Below are positions 52,748 to 61,648 of a stretch of DNA of 64,000 nt, piece by piece. Positions within the stretch are counted from its first letter, which is position 1. Each line of letters starts with the position of its first letter. Below the pieces are notes generated by a model that saw only the letters and a program-made list of their open reading frames with translations, made no database searches and was not told the origin of the DNA. The position numbers were made by a program, and so were the translations under genes. The DNA lies in assembly GCF_029873215.1 (NCBI RefSeq), contig NZ_CP123620.1:744001-808000 (forward strand). Reading direction: 5' to 3'. This DNA is from Nocardioides sp. BP30 (GTDB taxonomy: Bacteria; Actinomycetota; Actinomycetes; Propionibacteriales; Nocardioidaceae).

Positions 52748-54004
52748 CTACTTACCGCCGAGCACGGTGTCCAGCAGGCCACCGAGCAGGTTGCCCAGGC
52801 CGGCGATGATGCCGGTGACAGCCTTCTGGGCCTCCGGCAGCGTCTTGCCGGTGAGCTGGTTGACGCAGGCGGTCAGGGCCTTCGGCACGGAGGTGGCCGG
52901 GTCGGCGATGCCGTCCTTGACCAGCGCCTGGGTGCAGACCTGCGTCAACTGCGTGGCCGAGGCGAGAGCGTCCTGGACCGGCTTGGTCACCGCTGTCACC
53001 TGCGGCACCGGCACCGACGGCTTGCTGGTCGGCTTGGGGGAGGTCGACGGATCGCTCTTGGGCGTGGCGCTCGCCGTCGCCGTTGGCGCCGGTGTGCTGG
53101 TGGCGGTGCTCGTCGGGTGGGACCGGGTGCCGGTCGCCTTGTGGTGCTTCTTCGTGGCCGAGGAGGTGCCGAGGTAGGTGGAGGGCGTCAGGTACGCCGC
53201 CGGAACGGTGTAGTTCGGCACCGAGGAGTAGTCACCTGCCGTGTACGCCGAGGCGACGCCGAGGACCGTGTCGACGTACGACTGGCTGTGGTTGTAGCGG
53301 AAGACGGCCGTCCGCTGACCGGCCGTCGTGCCGAGGTCCTCCTCGCCGGAGCACAGGTACACCGCGGCGGCGAGCGCGGCGTCGTTGATGTCCTGCGGGT
53401 CGCGCTTGCCGTCGCCGTCGGCGTCCACGCCCACCACCGACCAGGTCGAGGGGATGAACTGCATCGGGCCGACCGCCCGGTCGTAGCTGGTGTCGCCGTC
53501 GAACTGGCCGCCGTCGGTGTCGGCGATCGCCGTCGTGCCACCGGCGCCGTCGAGCACGGGGCCGAAGATCCCCGGGGTGGCGATGCCCTGGGCGTTGAGG
53601 GTGTTGCCACCGGAGCGGCCGTGGTTGGACTCGACCCGGCCGATCGCGGCGACCAGCTGCCAGCTCAGGTTGCAGGTCGGGTCGGCCTTGTCGATGACGG
53701 TGGCGGCGCGCTGGTAGGCGGCGAGGGCAGCGGCGGGGATGCCCGAGCTGTCGGCGGTGGAGACGATCTGGGCGCCTCGGCCGGCGGAGAGATCGGCGCC
53801 GGTGGTGGGATCGCTCACCGTCGCCGGTGCGTCGATCGCCTTGGTCGGCACGACGGTCCCGTCCGGAAGCGTCGACGGCCTCGTGCCGGTCGCCTCCGCG
53901 GATCCGGCGCCGAGGCCGGTCAGGCTGATGGTCCATGCGGCCGACAGCGCGGCCAACGGCACGAGTGCGGCGGCCTTCTGGGCCTTGCCGAAACGAGCGG
54001 TCAT
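52748..54004 (-). CDS. Secreted lytic transglycosylase
   Basis: A 418-residue exported protein. A signal peptide is clear (basic start, hydrophobic [20 protein letters not shown] cleavage near 38). The SLT-type catalytic domain (about 105-270) has [14 protein letters not shown] with the catalytic Glu, [24 protein letters not shown] and a [15 protein letters not shown] segment. The C-terminal 140 residues are a Thr/Ser/Pro linker and a small helical tail with two cysteines. It cleaves peptidoglycan outside the membrane. ATG 54004 has GGGGAG seven bases upstream. The upstream region carries two GTAAC boxes 15 bases apart. Confidence 0.88.
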   Translation of the reverse strand: MTARFGKAQKAAALVPLAALSAAWTISLTGLGAGSAEATGTRPSTLPDGTVVPTKAIDAPATVSDPTTGADLSAGRGAQIVSTADSSGIPAAALAAYQRAATVIDKADPTCNLSWQLVAAIGRVESNHGRSGGNTLNAQGIATPGIFGPVLDGAGGTTAIADTDGGQFDGDTSYDRAVGPMQFIPSTWSVVGVDADGDGKRDPQDINDAALAAAVYLCSGEEDLGTTAGQRTAVFRYNHSQSYVDTVLGVASAYTAGDYSSVPNYTVPAAYLTPSTYLGTSSATKKHHKATGTRSHPTSTATSTPAPTATASATPKSDPSTSPKPTSKPSVPVPQVTAVTKPVQDALASATQLTQVCTQALVKDGIADPATSVPKALTACVNQLTGKTLPEAQKAVTGIIAGLGNLLGGLLDTVLGGK

Positions 54005-54185
54005 CCTTCTTCTCCCCTGGTCCATCGCACAGCATCGTGCGACTGCGTGCTCCCTCACGTGACCTGACAACGAGGTTACCCGCGAGGAAGTTACGCTCGT
54101 CACGTTTCCCAGCAACGCCCCGGCTCAACCATCGCGCCGCCGCCGTTCGCTGCCTGAATGCCGCCGGGGCCGGTTGGGATCCTCT

Positions 54186-54191
54186 TAGGGT
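54186..54191 (+). promoter_or_regulatory. -10 element for hemL (TAGGGT)
   Basis: TAGGGT predicts a start near 54198. GTG 54190 lies in the hexamer and cannot be the start; GTG 54211 is the next in-frame candidate, about 13 bases into the transcript and without a ribosome site. Confidence 0.45.
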
Positions 54192-54210
54192 GCTGAGCGA
54201 CAATGACGCG

Positions 54211-55545
54211 GTGCCCTATGATCCGCCCGGCTCCGTGCCCGCTTCGGAGGCTCTCTTCGCGCGTGCGAAGGCCGTGACGCCCGGCGGGGTCAACTCGCCG
54301 GTGCGCGCCTTCAACGCCGTCGGCGGCACCCCCCGCTTCATCCGCTCGGCCGAGGGCGCGTGGCTCACCGACGTCGACGGCCGCTCCTACGTCGATCTCA
54401 TCTGCAGCTGGGGGCCGATGCTGCTCGGGCACGCCCACCCCGAGGTCCTCGCCGCGGTGAGCGCAGCCGTCGCCCGCGGCACCTCCTACGGCACCCCGAC
54501 CGAACCCGAGGTCGAGCTGGCCGAGATGCTGGTCGACCGCGCGCCGGTGGAGGAGGTCCGGTTCGTCTCCTCGGGCACCGAGGCCACCATGTCGGCCATC
54601 CGCCTGGCCCGCGGCTTCACCGGCCGCGACGTGGTGATCAAGTTCGCCGGGTGCTACCACGGCCACGTCGACGCGCTGCTCGCCAGCGCCGGCAGCGGCC
54701 TGGCGACCTTCGCCGTACCGGGGACGCCGGGCGTGCCCGCGAGCAGCACCGAACTGACGGTGGTGCTGCCCTACAACGACCGCGCGGCGGTGACCGAGGC
54801 GTTCGCCGAGTACGGCGGCCGGATCGCCTGTCTGATCACCGAGGCGAGCCCGGGCAACATGGGCGTCGTCCCGCCGCTGCCGGGCTTCAACGCCTTCCTG
54901 TCGCAGATCTGCGCCGCGCACGGCGCGCTGTTCATCAGCGACGAGGTGATGACCGGCTTCCGCGCCTCGCGGGAGGGCCACTGGGGCCTGGACGGGAAGG
55001 TGGAGGGCTGGACGCCCGACCTGGTCACCTTCGGCAAGGTCATGGGTGGCGGCTTCCCGGCGGCTGCCTTCGGCGGTCGGGCCGAGATCATGCGGCGGCT
55101 CAGCCCGGAGGGGCCCGTCTACCAGGCGGGCACGCTCGCCGGGAACCCGGTGGCCACCACCGCCGGCCTGGCCACGCTGCGACTGGCCACCGACGAGGTC
55201 TACGCCCACATCGCCGCCGCTGCCGAGACGGTCAAGGGAGCCGTCGCCGACGCCTTCGACGCCGCGGGCCTGCCCCACGTCGTGCAGAGCGCCGGCACGA
55301 TGTTCTCGGTCTTCCTGACCGGGGAGCCGGTGACCGACTTCGAGAGCGCCAAGCGCACCGACGAGCGGGCGTACGCAGCGCTGTTCCACAGCATGCTCGA
55401 GCAGGGCGTCTACCTGCCGCCGAGCGCGTACGAGGCGTGGTTCCTCTCCTCGGCGCACGACGAGCGGGCGATCCAGCAGATCATCGACGCGCTGCCGGCG
55501 GCCGCCCGGGCCGCTGTCGCGGCGTCCGAGGGGGAGAAGAAGTGA
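54211..55545 (+). CDS. hemL: Glutamate-1-semialdehyde 2,1-aminomutase
   Basis: PLP enzyme that converts the HemA product to 5-aminolevulinate. The 444-residue protein has [60 protein letters not shown] and the PLP lysine in [16 protein letters not shown]. Complete. Start GTG 54211 is chosen from the promoter position and family length. The stop overlaps the next gene. It begins the cytochrome c maturation operon, so heme supply and heme use are co-transcribed. Confidence 0.95.
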   Translation: MPYDPPGSVPASEALFARAKAVTPGGVNSPVRAFNAVGGTPRFIRSAEGAWLTDVDGRSYVDLICSWGPMLLGHAHPEVLAAVSAAVARGTSYGTPTEPEVELAEMLVDRAPVEEVRFVSSGTEATMSAIRLARGFTGRDVVIKFAGCYHGHVDALLASAGSGLATFAVPGTPGVPASSTELTVVLPYNDRAAVTEAFAEYGGRIACLITEASPGNMGVVPPLPGFNAFLSQICAAHGALFISDEVMTGFRASREGHWGLDGKVEGWTPDLVTFGKVMGGGFPAAAFGGRAEIMRRLSPEGPVYQAGTLAGNPVATTAGLATLRLATDEVYAHIAAAAETVKGAVADAFDAAGLPHVVQSAGTMFSVFLTGEPVTDFESAKRTDERAYAALFHSMLEQGVYLPPSAYEAWFLSSAHDERAIQQIIDALPAAARAAVAASEGEKK

Positions 55546-56213
55546 CCGAGACGATCGTCCACCTGCTGCGTCACGGCGAGGTGCACAACCCCGAGGGCGT
55601 CCTCTACGGCCGGCGCGACGGCTTCCACCTCTCCGACCGCGGCGCCAAGATGGCCGACCGGGTCGCCGAGGTCATCGGCGGGCGCGACATCACCCACATC
55701 GTCTCCAGTCCGCTGGAGCGCGCCCAGGAGACCGCCCGGCCGCTGGCGAAGGCCCGCGGCGTCGAGGTCACCCTCGACAGCCGGGTGATCGAGAGCGCGA
55801 ACTGGTTCGAGGGCAAGACCTTCGCCGTCGGGGACAACGCACTGCGGCACCCCTCGTCCTGGGTCAAGCTGTGGAACCCGTGGAAGCCGTCGTGGGGCGA
55901 GCCCTACAAGGAGATCGTCGCGCGGATGATGGCGGCCGTCCACGACGCCCGGGTGGCCGCGGTCGGTCACGAGGCAGTGGTGGTCTCCCACCAGCTGCCG
56001 ATCTGGACCACCCGCCTGGCCGCCGAGAAGCGCAGCTTCCTGCACGATCCGCGCAAGCGGCAGTGCACCCTGTGCTCCCTGACCTCGTTCCACTTCGTCG
56101 ATGACCGGCTGGACCGCATCTCCTACAGCGAGCCGGCCGGCGACATGATCCCGGAGAAGGACCGACGAGCGCCGTTCTCGGCCGGTGATGCTCCGGAGGA
56201 GCTGCGGCCCTGA
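55542..56213 (+). CDS. Histidine phosphatase family protein
   Basis: A 223-residue branched-mutase-fold protein. [13 protein letters not shown] holds the catalytic [14 protein letters not shown] the second Arg, and [10 protein letters not shown] the second His. The usual acid Glu may lie in [10 protein letters not shown]. The substrate is unknown; it is annotated as a phosphoglycerate mutase-like protein in mycobacteria at this position. GTG 55542 overlaps the hemL stop and has a GGGGAGAAG ribosome site. Conserved place between hemL and the thioredoxin suggests a link to cytochrome c assembly, untested. Confidence 0.88.
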   Translation: MTETIVHLLRHGEVHNPEGVLYGRRDGFHLSDRGAKMADRVAEVIGGRDITHIVSSPLERAQETARPLAKARGVEVTLDSRVIESANWFEGKTFAVGDNALRHPSSWVKLWNPWKPSWGEPYKEIVARMMAAVHDARVAAVGHEAVVVSHQLPIWTTRLAAEKRSFLHDPRKRQCTLCSLTSFHFVDDRLDRISYSEPAGDMIPEKDRRAPFSAGDAPEELRP

Positions 56214-56215
56214 TC

Positions 56216-56824
56216 ATGTCCCGTCTCGTGCGCCGCGCGCCTCGCGTCCTCGCCCTCGCCGTCCTGGCCGTCCTCGTCCCGCTCCTGGCGGCATGCGGCA
56301 TGTCCGGCACCAGCACCGGTGGCTACCTGGTCGGCGACGGCCAGGTGCAGGCGGTGCACACGGCCGACCGGGGCAAGCCGGTCGACCTCTCCGGTACGAC
56401 GCTGGACGGCAAGCCGCTCGACTTCGCCACCGACCGCGGCAAGGTGGTGGTGGTGAACACCTGGTGGTCCGGTTGCGGGCCGTGCAGCACCGAGATGCCG
56501 ATGCTGCAACAGGCATCCCAGGATCTCGGCACGAGCGCGACGTTCGTCGGCATCAACATCCGGGACAGCTCGGCCGCCAACGGGCTGGCCTTCCAGCGTG
56601 CCCACGGCGTGACCTACCCCTCGCTCTACTCGCCCGACGGCAAGGCGGTGCTGGCCTTCTCCTCGAAGTTCTCCCCGCGCACCATCCCCTCGACGGCAGT
56701 GCTGGACACCGAGGGCCGGGTGGCGGCCATCATCCGCGGCCAGATCCCCTCCAAGCTCACCCTGACCGAGACCGTGCAGTGCGTGAGCGATCCGGGTGGT
56801 CAGGGGTGCAAGGGCTTTGAGTAG
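56216..56824 (+). CDS. TlpA/ResA-like thiol-disulfide lipoprotein
   Basis: A 202-residue exported thioredoxin. The signal peptide ends in a lipobox, LLAACGM, so Cys27 should be lipidated. The fold has VVVVNTWWSGCGPCSTEMPML with the CGPC redox pair and IPSTAVLDTEG with the cis-proline. Two extra cysteines near the C-terminus (QCVSD, GCKGF) may form a structural disulfide. It keeps apocytochrome c cysteines reduced outside the membrane, receiving electrons from CcdA encoded next. Confidence 0.93.
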   Translation: MSRLVRRAPRVLALAVLAVLVPLLAACGMSGTSTGGYLVGDGQVQAVHTADRGKPVDLSGTTLDGKPLDFATDRGKVVVVNTWWSGCGPCSTEMPMLQQASQDLGTSATFVGINIRDSSAANGLAFQRAHGVTYPSLYSPDGKAVLAFSSKFSPRTIPSTAVLDTEGRVAAIIRGQIPSKLTLTETVQCVSDPGGQGCKGFE

Positions 56825-57575
56825 CTGGTTCTCCCAGACCGCCGGCTCCGGATCCCTGGTGCTGGCGATCCCGGTCGCGATCCTGGCCGGGCTGGCCTCG
56901 TTCCTCTCGCCGTGCGTCCTGCCGATGCTGCCCGGCTACCTCTCCTACGCCACCGGCCTGTCCGGGTCCGAGCTCGCCGAGGGCGACGTACGCCGCAGCC
57001 GGATGCTGCTGGGCTCGGTGCTGTTCGTGCTCGGCTTCTCCATCATCTTCGTCGCGCTGGGTGTGGCCGCCGGCAGCATCGGGTTCTGGTACGCCGAGCA
57101 CCGGGTCCTGGTCAACCGCGTCCTGGGGGTCTTCACCATCGCGATGGGGCTCGCCTTCCTCGGCGTGGTGCCGTGGTTGCAGCGCGACCTGCGGGTGCAC
57201 AAGGTGCCGGCCGTCGGCCTCCTCGCGGCGCCGCTCCTCGGCTTCCTCTTCGGCCTGGGCTGGGCGCCCTGCGTGGGTCCGACGCTCGGTGTCATCTACG
57301 GGCTCGCCGCCACGTCCGGTACGGCGACGCGCGGCGGCGTGCTGCTGGCGTTCTACTCGCTGGGCCTCGGGGTTCCGTTCGTCGCCTTCGCGGTGCTGTG
57401 GCGGCGCGCGCTCGGGACGCTCAAGGTCATCCGCCGCCACCAGCGCTGGGTCACCCGGATCGGCGGCGTGATGCTCATCGTGGTCGGGCTCGCGCTGCTG
57501 ACCGGCTGGTGGCAGTACTCGCTGGACTGGCTGCAGATCCATCTCGTCGACCACTGGGCCGGGGTGACCCTGTGA
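56817..57575 (+). CDS. ccdA: Cytochrome c biogenesis protein CcdA
   Basis: A 252-residue membrane protein with six hydrophobic segments that moves electrons from cytoplasmic thioredoxin to the TlpA-like protein. Its two membrane cysteines are in LSPCVLPMLPGYLSY and GWAPCVGPTLG. The preferred start TTG 56817 gives SSWFSQTAG as in relatives and overlaps the preceding stop by eight bases; GTG 56796 is the alternative. The stop overlaps resB. It belongs to System II cytochrome c maturation. Confidence 0.93.
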   Translation: MSSWFSQTAGSGSLVLAIPVAILAGLASFLSPCVLPMLPGYLSYATGLSGSELAEGDVRRSRMLLGSVLFVLGFSIIFVALGVAAGSIGFWYAEHRVLVNRVLGVFTIAMGLAFLGVVPWLQRDLRVHKVPAVGLLAAPLLGFLFGLGWAPCVGPTLGVIYGLAATSGTATRGGVLLAFYSLGLGVPFVAFAVLWRRALGTLKVIRRHQRWVTRIGGVMLIVVGLALLTGWWQYSLDWLQIHLVDHWAGVTL

Positions 57576-59179
57576 GTGACCTGAAGGAGCCGACCGAGAG
57601 CAGGGCGGCCAGGGCCGAGCGCGAGCGGCAGCACCCCTCGCCGATCCGCGAGCTGACCGCCCGCGAGCTGGCCCGCTGGTCCTGGCGCCAGCTGACCTCG
57701 ATGCGCACCGCGCTCATCCTGCTGCTGCTGCTGGCGCTGGCGGCCGTCCCGGGCTCGCTGATCCCGCAGGAGAACCTGGACTCGGTCAAGACCACCAACT
57801 GGCAGGCCGCGCACACCTCGCTGACGCCGATCTACCGCCGGCTCGGCCTCTTCGACGTCTACGGCACGCCGTGGTTCGCCGCGATCTACATCCTGCTGAT
57901 GCTCTCGCTGATCGGCTGCATCGTGCCGCGGTTGGGCGTCTACTGGCGTGGGCTGCGCGCCCAGCCTCCGGCCGCGCCGCGCAACCTCGGCCGGATGCCG
58001 GACTCAGCGTCGTACACCACCAGCGAGAGCGCCGAGGAGGTGACCGCCCGTGCCCGGCAGGTGCTGCGCCGCAAGCGCTACCGGATCCGGCGCGAGCCGT
58101 CGGCCGACGGCGCCGTCTCGGCCGAGCGCGGCTACCTGCGCGAGGCGGGCAACCTGCTCTTCCACGTGTCGGTGATCGTGGTGCTCGTCGGGTTCGCGGT
58201 CGGGTCGCTGTTCGGGTACAAGGGCGGCGTCAACGTCCTGGTGGGCGACCAGTACGGCTTCTCCAACGAGCTGACCCAGTACGACGACTTCGCGCCGGGC
58301 AGCCTGTTCCGCCCCTCGATGCTGAACTACTTCGACCTGCACATCCACGACTTCGACGTCAGCTGGCTCAAGTCGGGGCCGCGCCAGGGGATGGCGAAGG
58401 GCTTCAAGTCCGACATCGAGTACCAGACCTCGGCCGACGGTGCGACCAAGAGCTACCGGCTCGAGGTCAACCACCCGCTCGACATCGGCGGCACCGAGGT
58501 CTTCCTCATCGGGCACGGCTACGCACCGGTCATCACCATCCGCGACGCGAAGGGCAACATCACCTACTCGGGGCCGCAGATCTTCCTGCCGGAGAACCAG
58601 AGCTTCCTCTCCTTCGGCGCGGTCAAGCCCCCGTCGGGCAACGTCGCGCTGGAGGGCCTGTTCTACCCTTCGGCGCTCTCCCTCTCCGACGGGTCGGTCA
58701 CCAACATCACCGGCGACATCGGCGACAAGTCGGCGGCGGTGCTCTCCTTCCAGGTCTTCACCGGTGACGTCGCCGCCGCGAACGCCGGCCAGTCGGTCTA
58801 CACGCTCAACACCACCGGGCTCAAGCAGGTGACGGCCGAGGGCGGCAAGGCCTTCAACCTGCACATCGGCCAGACGGCGAAGCTGCCCGACGGGCTGGGA
58901 TCGGTGACGTTCGACGACGTCACCCGGTGGAACAAGCTCCAGATCAGTCAGACCCCGTTCAAGCACGTCGCCCTGGGCGGTGTCACGCTGGCCCTGATCG
59001 GCCTGCTGGGGTCGCTGTTCATCCGCCCCCGTCGGGTCTGGGTTCGCGCCCGGGAGACCGAGGGTGGCACTCTGGTCGAGGTGGCGGTCCTGGACCGCTC
59101 GGGCAACGACGAGGTCGGTGTCGTGGTCTCCGGTCTGGTGGCACAGCTGCAGGGCCGCGTTGAGGAGGAACAATCGTGA
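57572..59179 (+). CDS. resB: Cytochrome c biogenesis protein ResB
   Basis: A 535-residue membrane protein, half of the System II heme-delivery synthetase. Three N-terminal membrane segments (TALILLLLLALAAVPGSLI, FAAIYILLMLSLIGCIV, LLFHVSVIVVLVGFAVGSLFGY) precede a large extracellular domain (about 220-470). A last helix (VALGGVTLALIGLLGSLFI) follows. GTG 57572 overlaps the ccdA stop and its own stop overlaps ccsB. It works with CcsB to attach heme to c-type cytochromes outside the membrane. Confidence 0.94.
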   Translation: MSDLKEPTESRAARAERERQHPSPIRELTARELARWSWRQLTSMRTALILLLLLALAAVPGSLIPQENLDSVKTTNWQAAHTSLTPIYRRLGLFDVYGTPWFAAIYILLMLSLIGCIVPRLGVYWRGLRAQPPAAPRNLGRMPDSASYTTSESAEEVTARARQVLRRKRYRIRREPSADGAVSAERGYLREAGNLLFHVSVIVVLVGFAVGSLFGYKGGVNVLVGDQYGFSNELTQYDDFAPGSLFRPSMLNYFDLHIHDFDVSWLKSGPRQGMAKGFKSDIEYQTSADGATKSYRLEVNHPLDIGGTEVFLIGHGYAPVITIRDAKGNITYSGPQIFLPENQSFLSFGAVKPPSGNVALEGLFYPSALSLSDGSVTNITGDIGDKSAAVLSFQVFTGDVAAANAGQSVYTLNTTGLKQVTAEGGKAFNLHIGQTAKLPDGLGSVTFDDVTRWNKLQISQTPFKHVALGGVTLALIGLLGSLFIRPRRVWVRARETEGGTLVEVAVLDRSGNDEVGVVVSGLVAQLQGRVEEEQS

Positions 59180-60255
59180 GTACGCACGCGTGGGAGCTGC
59201 TGAGCAACCGCGCCGTCGCCACGGCGGCGGTCGTCTACTTCCTGGCGTTGCTGAGCCACCTGGTCGAGTGGTCGGCGCTGGTCGGCCGGCGGCGTACGGC
59301 CGTCGAGGCGCCCGCGCTGGTCGGGGCGGGTGTCGGCGACGGCGGGTCGGAAGGCGGTCCCTCGGGTGGTGTCGCGGACGCAGGTACGCCGATGTCCGGC
59401 GCCGACCGCTCCGCGGACGAGGACCGCGAGGACCGGGTCGCCATGTTCGGCCGGCTGGGCTATCTGCTGACCTGCATCGCCGCAGCCGCGCACCTGACCG
59501 CCGTGATCAGTCGTGGCATGGCCGCACACCGGGTGCCGTGGGGCAACATGTACGAGTTCACCGTGGCCGGCACGTGCATCGTCGCCGTCGCCTACGTGCT
59601 GCTCTACGCCCGGCTCAAGCTGGCCTGGATGGCGCCGGTCGTGGTCGCCTTCGTGCTGGTGATCCTCATGGTCGGCGTGCTGGTGCTCTACACCCCGGTC
59701 GAGCCGCTGACCGAGGCGCTCAACTCCTACTGGCTGGTCATCCACGTCATCTCGGCCGCGCTGGCCACCGGCGCCTTCACCCTCGGCGGCATCGCATCGG
59801 GGATCTACCTGCTCAAGCGCCGCCGTCCCGAAGCCGAGAGCGGCTGGATGTCGCGGGTGCCCTCGCTGGCCTCGCTGGACCGGGTGGCCTACCGCATCCA
59901 CGCCTTCGGGTTCGTGCTGTGGACCTTCGCCGTCCTGATCACCGGTCCGATCTGGGCCCACCAGGCCTGGGGCTCCTACTGGAACTGGGACCCCAAGGAG
60001 GTCTGGGCCTTCATCACCTGGGTCGTCTACGCCGGCTACCTGCACGCTCGCGCGACCGCGGGCTGGCGGGGTCGCAACGCCGCGATCCTCGCGCTGGTCG
60101 GCGTGGCGACGCTGTGGTTCAACTTCATCGGGATCAACTACTTCTCGACGACCTCGGAGCACTCGTATGCGTCGGCTCCGGCGACGGTTTTGACCCCTGG
60201 GGGTCAGAACCACACGCTGGGGGGCAATGCTTCGGGGCACAACGTGCGGCTCTGA
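59176..60255 (+). CDS. ccsB: Cytochrome c synthetase subunit CcsB with repeat-derived tail
   Basis: A 359-residue membrane protein that exports and presents heme. The heme-binding WWD motif WGSYWNWDPKEVW is intact, with external His residues in the surrounding segments. About eight membrane segments are visible. Residues 36-90 form a Gly/Asp-rich cytoplasmic insert. The family normally ends just after INYFSTTSEHSYA; here about 25 further residues (from TVLTPGG to NVRL) are encoded by the 90-bp palindromic element at 60185-60274, and the TGA stop is part of that element's last palindrome. Function is probably unaffected, since the core is complete. Confidence 0.94.
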   Translation: MSTHAWELLSNRAVATAAVVYFLALLSHLVEWSALVGRRRTAVEAPALVGAGVGDGGSEGGPSGGVADAGTPMSGADRSADEDREDRVAMFGRLGYLLTCIAAAAHLTAVISRGMAAHRVPWGNMYEFTVAGTCIVAVAYVLLYARLKLAWMAPVVVAFVLVILMVGVLVLYTPVEPLTEALNSYWLVIHVISAALATGAFTLGGIASGIYLLKRRRPEAESGWMSRVPSLASLDRVAYRIHAFGFVLWTFAVLITGPIWAHQAWGSYWNWDPKEVWAFITWVVYAGYLHARATAGWRGRNAAILALVGVATLWFNFIGINYFSTTSEHSYASAPATVLTPGGQNHTLGGNASGHNVRL

Positions 60256-60274
60256 CCCCCAGGGGTCAGTTCCG
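60185..60274. repeat. 90-bp three-hairpin palindromic element, copy 1 (C-D)
   Basis: Two 28-bp palindromes (C 60185-60212, D 60247-60274; cores TGACCCC-TG-GGGGTCA and TGACCCC-CA-GGGGTCA) around a 34-bp middle. It is the reverse complement of the element at 61301-61390; the middles match at 30 of 34 positions and total length is identical. It overlaps the ccsB 3' end and ends three bases before the stop of the convergent DUF559 gene. Confidence 0.88.
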
Positions 60275-60276
60275 TC

Positions 60277-61230
60277 TCAGGCCGCAAGCCCGGCCAGTAC
60301 GGCGCGGATCCGCGCGGCCGTGCGCTCCGCCGTGGCCAGGTCCGCCCAGGTGAGCCGGAGGCAACGCCACCCGGTGGCGGCTCGGATCCGGTCCTCCCGC
60401 CGCTTCTCCCGCACCACGGCGTCGGCCGCTGACTCGCCCTCGCGCAGATGCTTGACGTACTTCTCCCGCCCGTCGATCTCCACGAACACACCGAACTGTC
60501 GCCAGGCGAAGTCGACCCGACCGAGGAACCGGCCGTTGTGGTCGCGGACCTCCACCTGAGGTTCGGGCAGCGGCACCCCGGTGCGCCAGCACAGGTGCAC
60601 GAAGCGCGCTTCCGCCGGCGACTCGATCCGCCGGTCGGCGAGACGCAGGATGCGCCGCGTGCTGAGGGTGTCGGGCCACAGGGTGATGGATTGGTCGAGT
60701 CTCGCAAGCAACGCGTCGGCCGTCGTACGCCCCGAATGCAGCAGGAAGCAGATCGCCACCAGGGCGGCCTCGGGCTGGTCGAGCGTGGTGAGCTCGAGGG
60801 CAGTCCTGGTGGCTGACATGACGCGAAGTCCGTGCACGTCCATGACATCCTCGGGCAGGACGATGCCCCGGTGCTGCTGGACGCCTGACTCGTGCCGCCC
60901 GGCTTTGTGATCCTCGCGGGTCAGATGGGCTTCGGCGAGGTCGAAACCCCACACCGGCGCCTCGTGGAAGGGCAGCGCGGAGACGTGCGAGATGACGCTC
61001 CGCGTGCGAGCGCTGCCGAGGGCGGCTCTCGCGAGGAGCGCGTGCTTGGCTGCCTGGTCCAGGCTGAGCCACACGTGACCGTCGACGTACGCGCCATGGC
61101 GGATGCGGTGGAGGACGCCTGCCTTGACCGCCATCCGGAGGGTGCTGTCGGTGTACCCGTCGGCCAGGAGATCGCGGCGACGCCGGATCGTGGTGAAGCA
61201 AGGGTGCTCAGGGGAGAGATTCATGGTCAT
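60277..61230 (-). CDS. DUF559 endonuclease-like protein with AbiEi-type N-terminal domain
   Basis: A 317-residue protein. The N-terminal 100 residues look like the winged-helix domain of AbiEi-type antitoxins (RRRDLLADGYTDSTLRMAVKAGVLHRIRHGAYV). The C-terminal part is a DUF559/Vsr-like PD-(D/E)XK nuclease fold: GRVDFAWRQFGVFVEIDGREKY supplies Asp, Glu and Lys, and RCLRLTWADL follows. It would be cytoplasmic. The gene lies alone between two inverted 90-bp elements (60185-60274 and 61301-61390), so it may travel with them. ATG 61230; ATG 61224 is also possible. The activity is inferred from family only. Confidence 0.85.
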   Translation of the reverse strand: MTMNLSPEHPCFTTIRRRRDLLADGYTDSTLRMAVKAGVLHRIRHGAYVDGHVWLSLDQAAKHALLARAALGSARTRSVISHVSALPFHEAPVWGFDLAEAHLTREDHKAGRHESGVQQHRGIVLPEDVMDVHGLRVMSATRTALELTTLDQPEAALVAICFLLHSGRTTADALLARLDQSITLWPDTLSTRRILRLADRRIESPAEARFVHLCWRTGVPLPEPQVEVRDHNGRFLGRVDFAWRQFGVFVEIDGREKYVKHLREGESAADAVVREKRREDRIRAATGWRCLRLTWADLATAERTAARIRAVLAGLAA

Positions 61231-61300
61231 GCCGGCGGCATGCCCCGCAGCTCGTGGTCTGGAACCAGGAGAGTTTGCCCTGTGGATAAGTCCGCGTGAT

Positions 61301-61390
61301 CGGTTGTGACCCCCAGGGGTCAGAACCGCACGTTGTGCCCCGAAGCTTTGCCCGACAACGTGCGGTTTTGACCCTCAGGGGTCAAAACCG
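61301..61390. repeat. 90-bp three-hairpin palindromic element, copy 2 (E-F)
   Basis: Palindromes E 61301-61328 (core TGACCCC-CA-GGGGTCA) and F 61363-61390 (one core mismatch, outer arms CGGTTTT/AAAACCG perfect) around a 34-bp middle whose ends, CACGTTGT and ACAACGTG, pair over eight bases. The RNA or single strand could fold as three hairpins. It lies between the DUF559 gene start and the 3' end of the small minus-strand gene at 61412. Confidence 0.88.
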
Positions 61391-61411
61391 ACCCCCGAAG
61401 GCCCGCGAGGA

Positions 61412-61603
61412 TCAGTCGTCCCCGTGCAGCCGCCGTCGGTCCAGCTCCTGCAGGAACTCCTCGTCGTCGTCCGGTGCGAAGGGCCGGCTCTCGCGCTGCA
61501 GCCGCCGGGCGGCCGCGCGCAGCCGACCGGTCGGGCTCGCGTACCTCCATACGAGGTAGGACGGGCCCGCGGCTAGCAGGACTACCAGCCAAAACCAGAG
61601 CAC
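61412..61603 (-). CDS. Small single-pass membrane protein
   Basis: A 63-residue protein: N-terminal membrane helix (LWFWLVVLLAAGPSYLVW), an Arg-rich stretch (GRLRAAARRLQRES), then an acidic tail (DDDEEFLQELDRRR). The likely topology has the charged part in the cytoplasm. GTG 61603 lies six bases after a TAAACT -10, which supports it as a real gene. Similar small proteins occur next to the DUF4229 and menA genes in related genomes as I recall. Function unknown. Confidence 0.75.
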   Translation of the reverse strand: MLWFWLVVLLAAGPSYLVWRYASPTGRLRAAARRLQRESRPFAPDDDEEFLQELDRRRLHGDD

Positions 61604-61609
61604 GGTTCG

Positions 61610-61615
61610 AGTTTA
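61610..61615 (-). promoter_or_regulatory. Leaderless-type -10 (TAAACT)
   Basis: Minus-strand TAAACT ends six bases before GTG 61603. Confidence 0.5.
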
Positions 61616-61636
61616 GGTCGCCGGTGCGCTCCTCCG

Positions 61637-61642
61637 TACCCT
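61637..61642 (+). promoter_or_regulatory. Leaderless-type -10 (TACCCT)
   Basis: TACCCT ends six bases before GTG 61649; together with the -10 at 61610 it makes a divergent leaderless pair in a 45-base gap. It favours GTG 61649 over GTG 61646. Confidence 0.45.
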
Positions 61643-61648
61643 TGAGTG

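Noticed and set aside
52655..54067. Long plus-strand frame opposite the transglycosylase gene
   Set aside because: Gly/Arg-rich composition typical of antisense shadows; the minus-strand protein has a signal peptide and catalytic motif.
54005..54110. A c-di-AMP (ydaO-type) riboswitch before the cell-wall transglycosylase gene
   Set aside because: Such switches precede some actinobacterial cell-wall hydrolase genes and disA is nearby, but none of the conserved core blocks is visible here.
54190..54192. GTG 54190 as the hemL start
   Set aside because: It overlaps the TAGGGT -10, so it would not be in the transcript.
52625..61390. Reading the palindromes as a CRISPR array
   Set aside because: Copies are dispersed, lie in both orientations, lack regular spacers and no cas gene is present.
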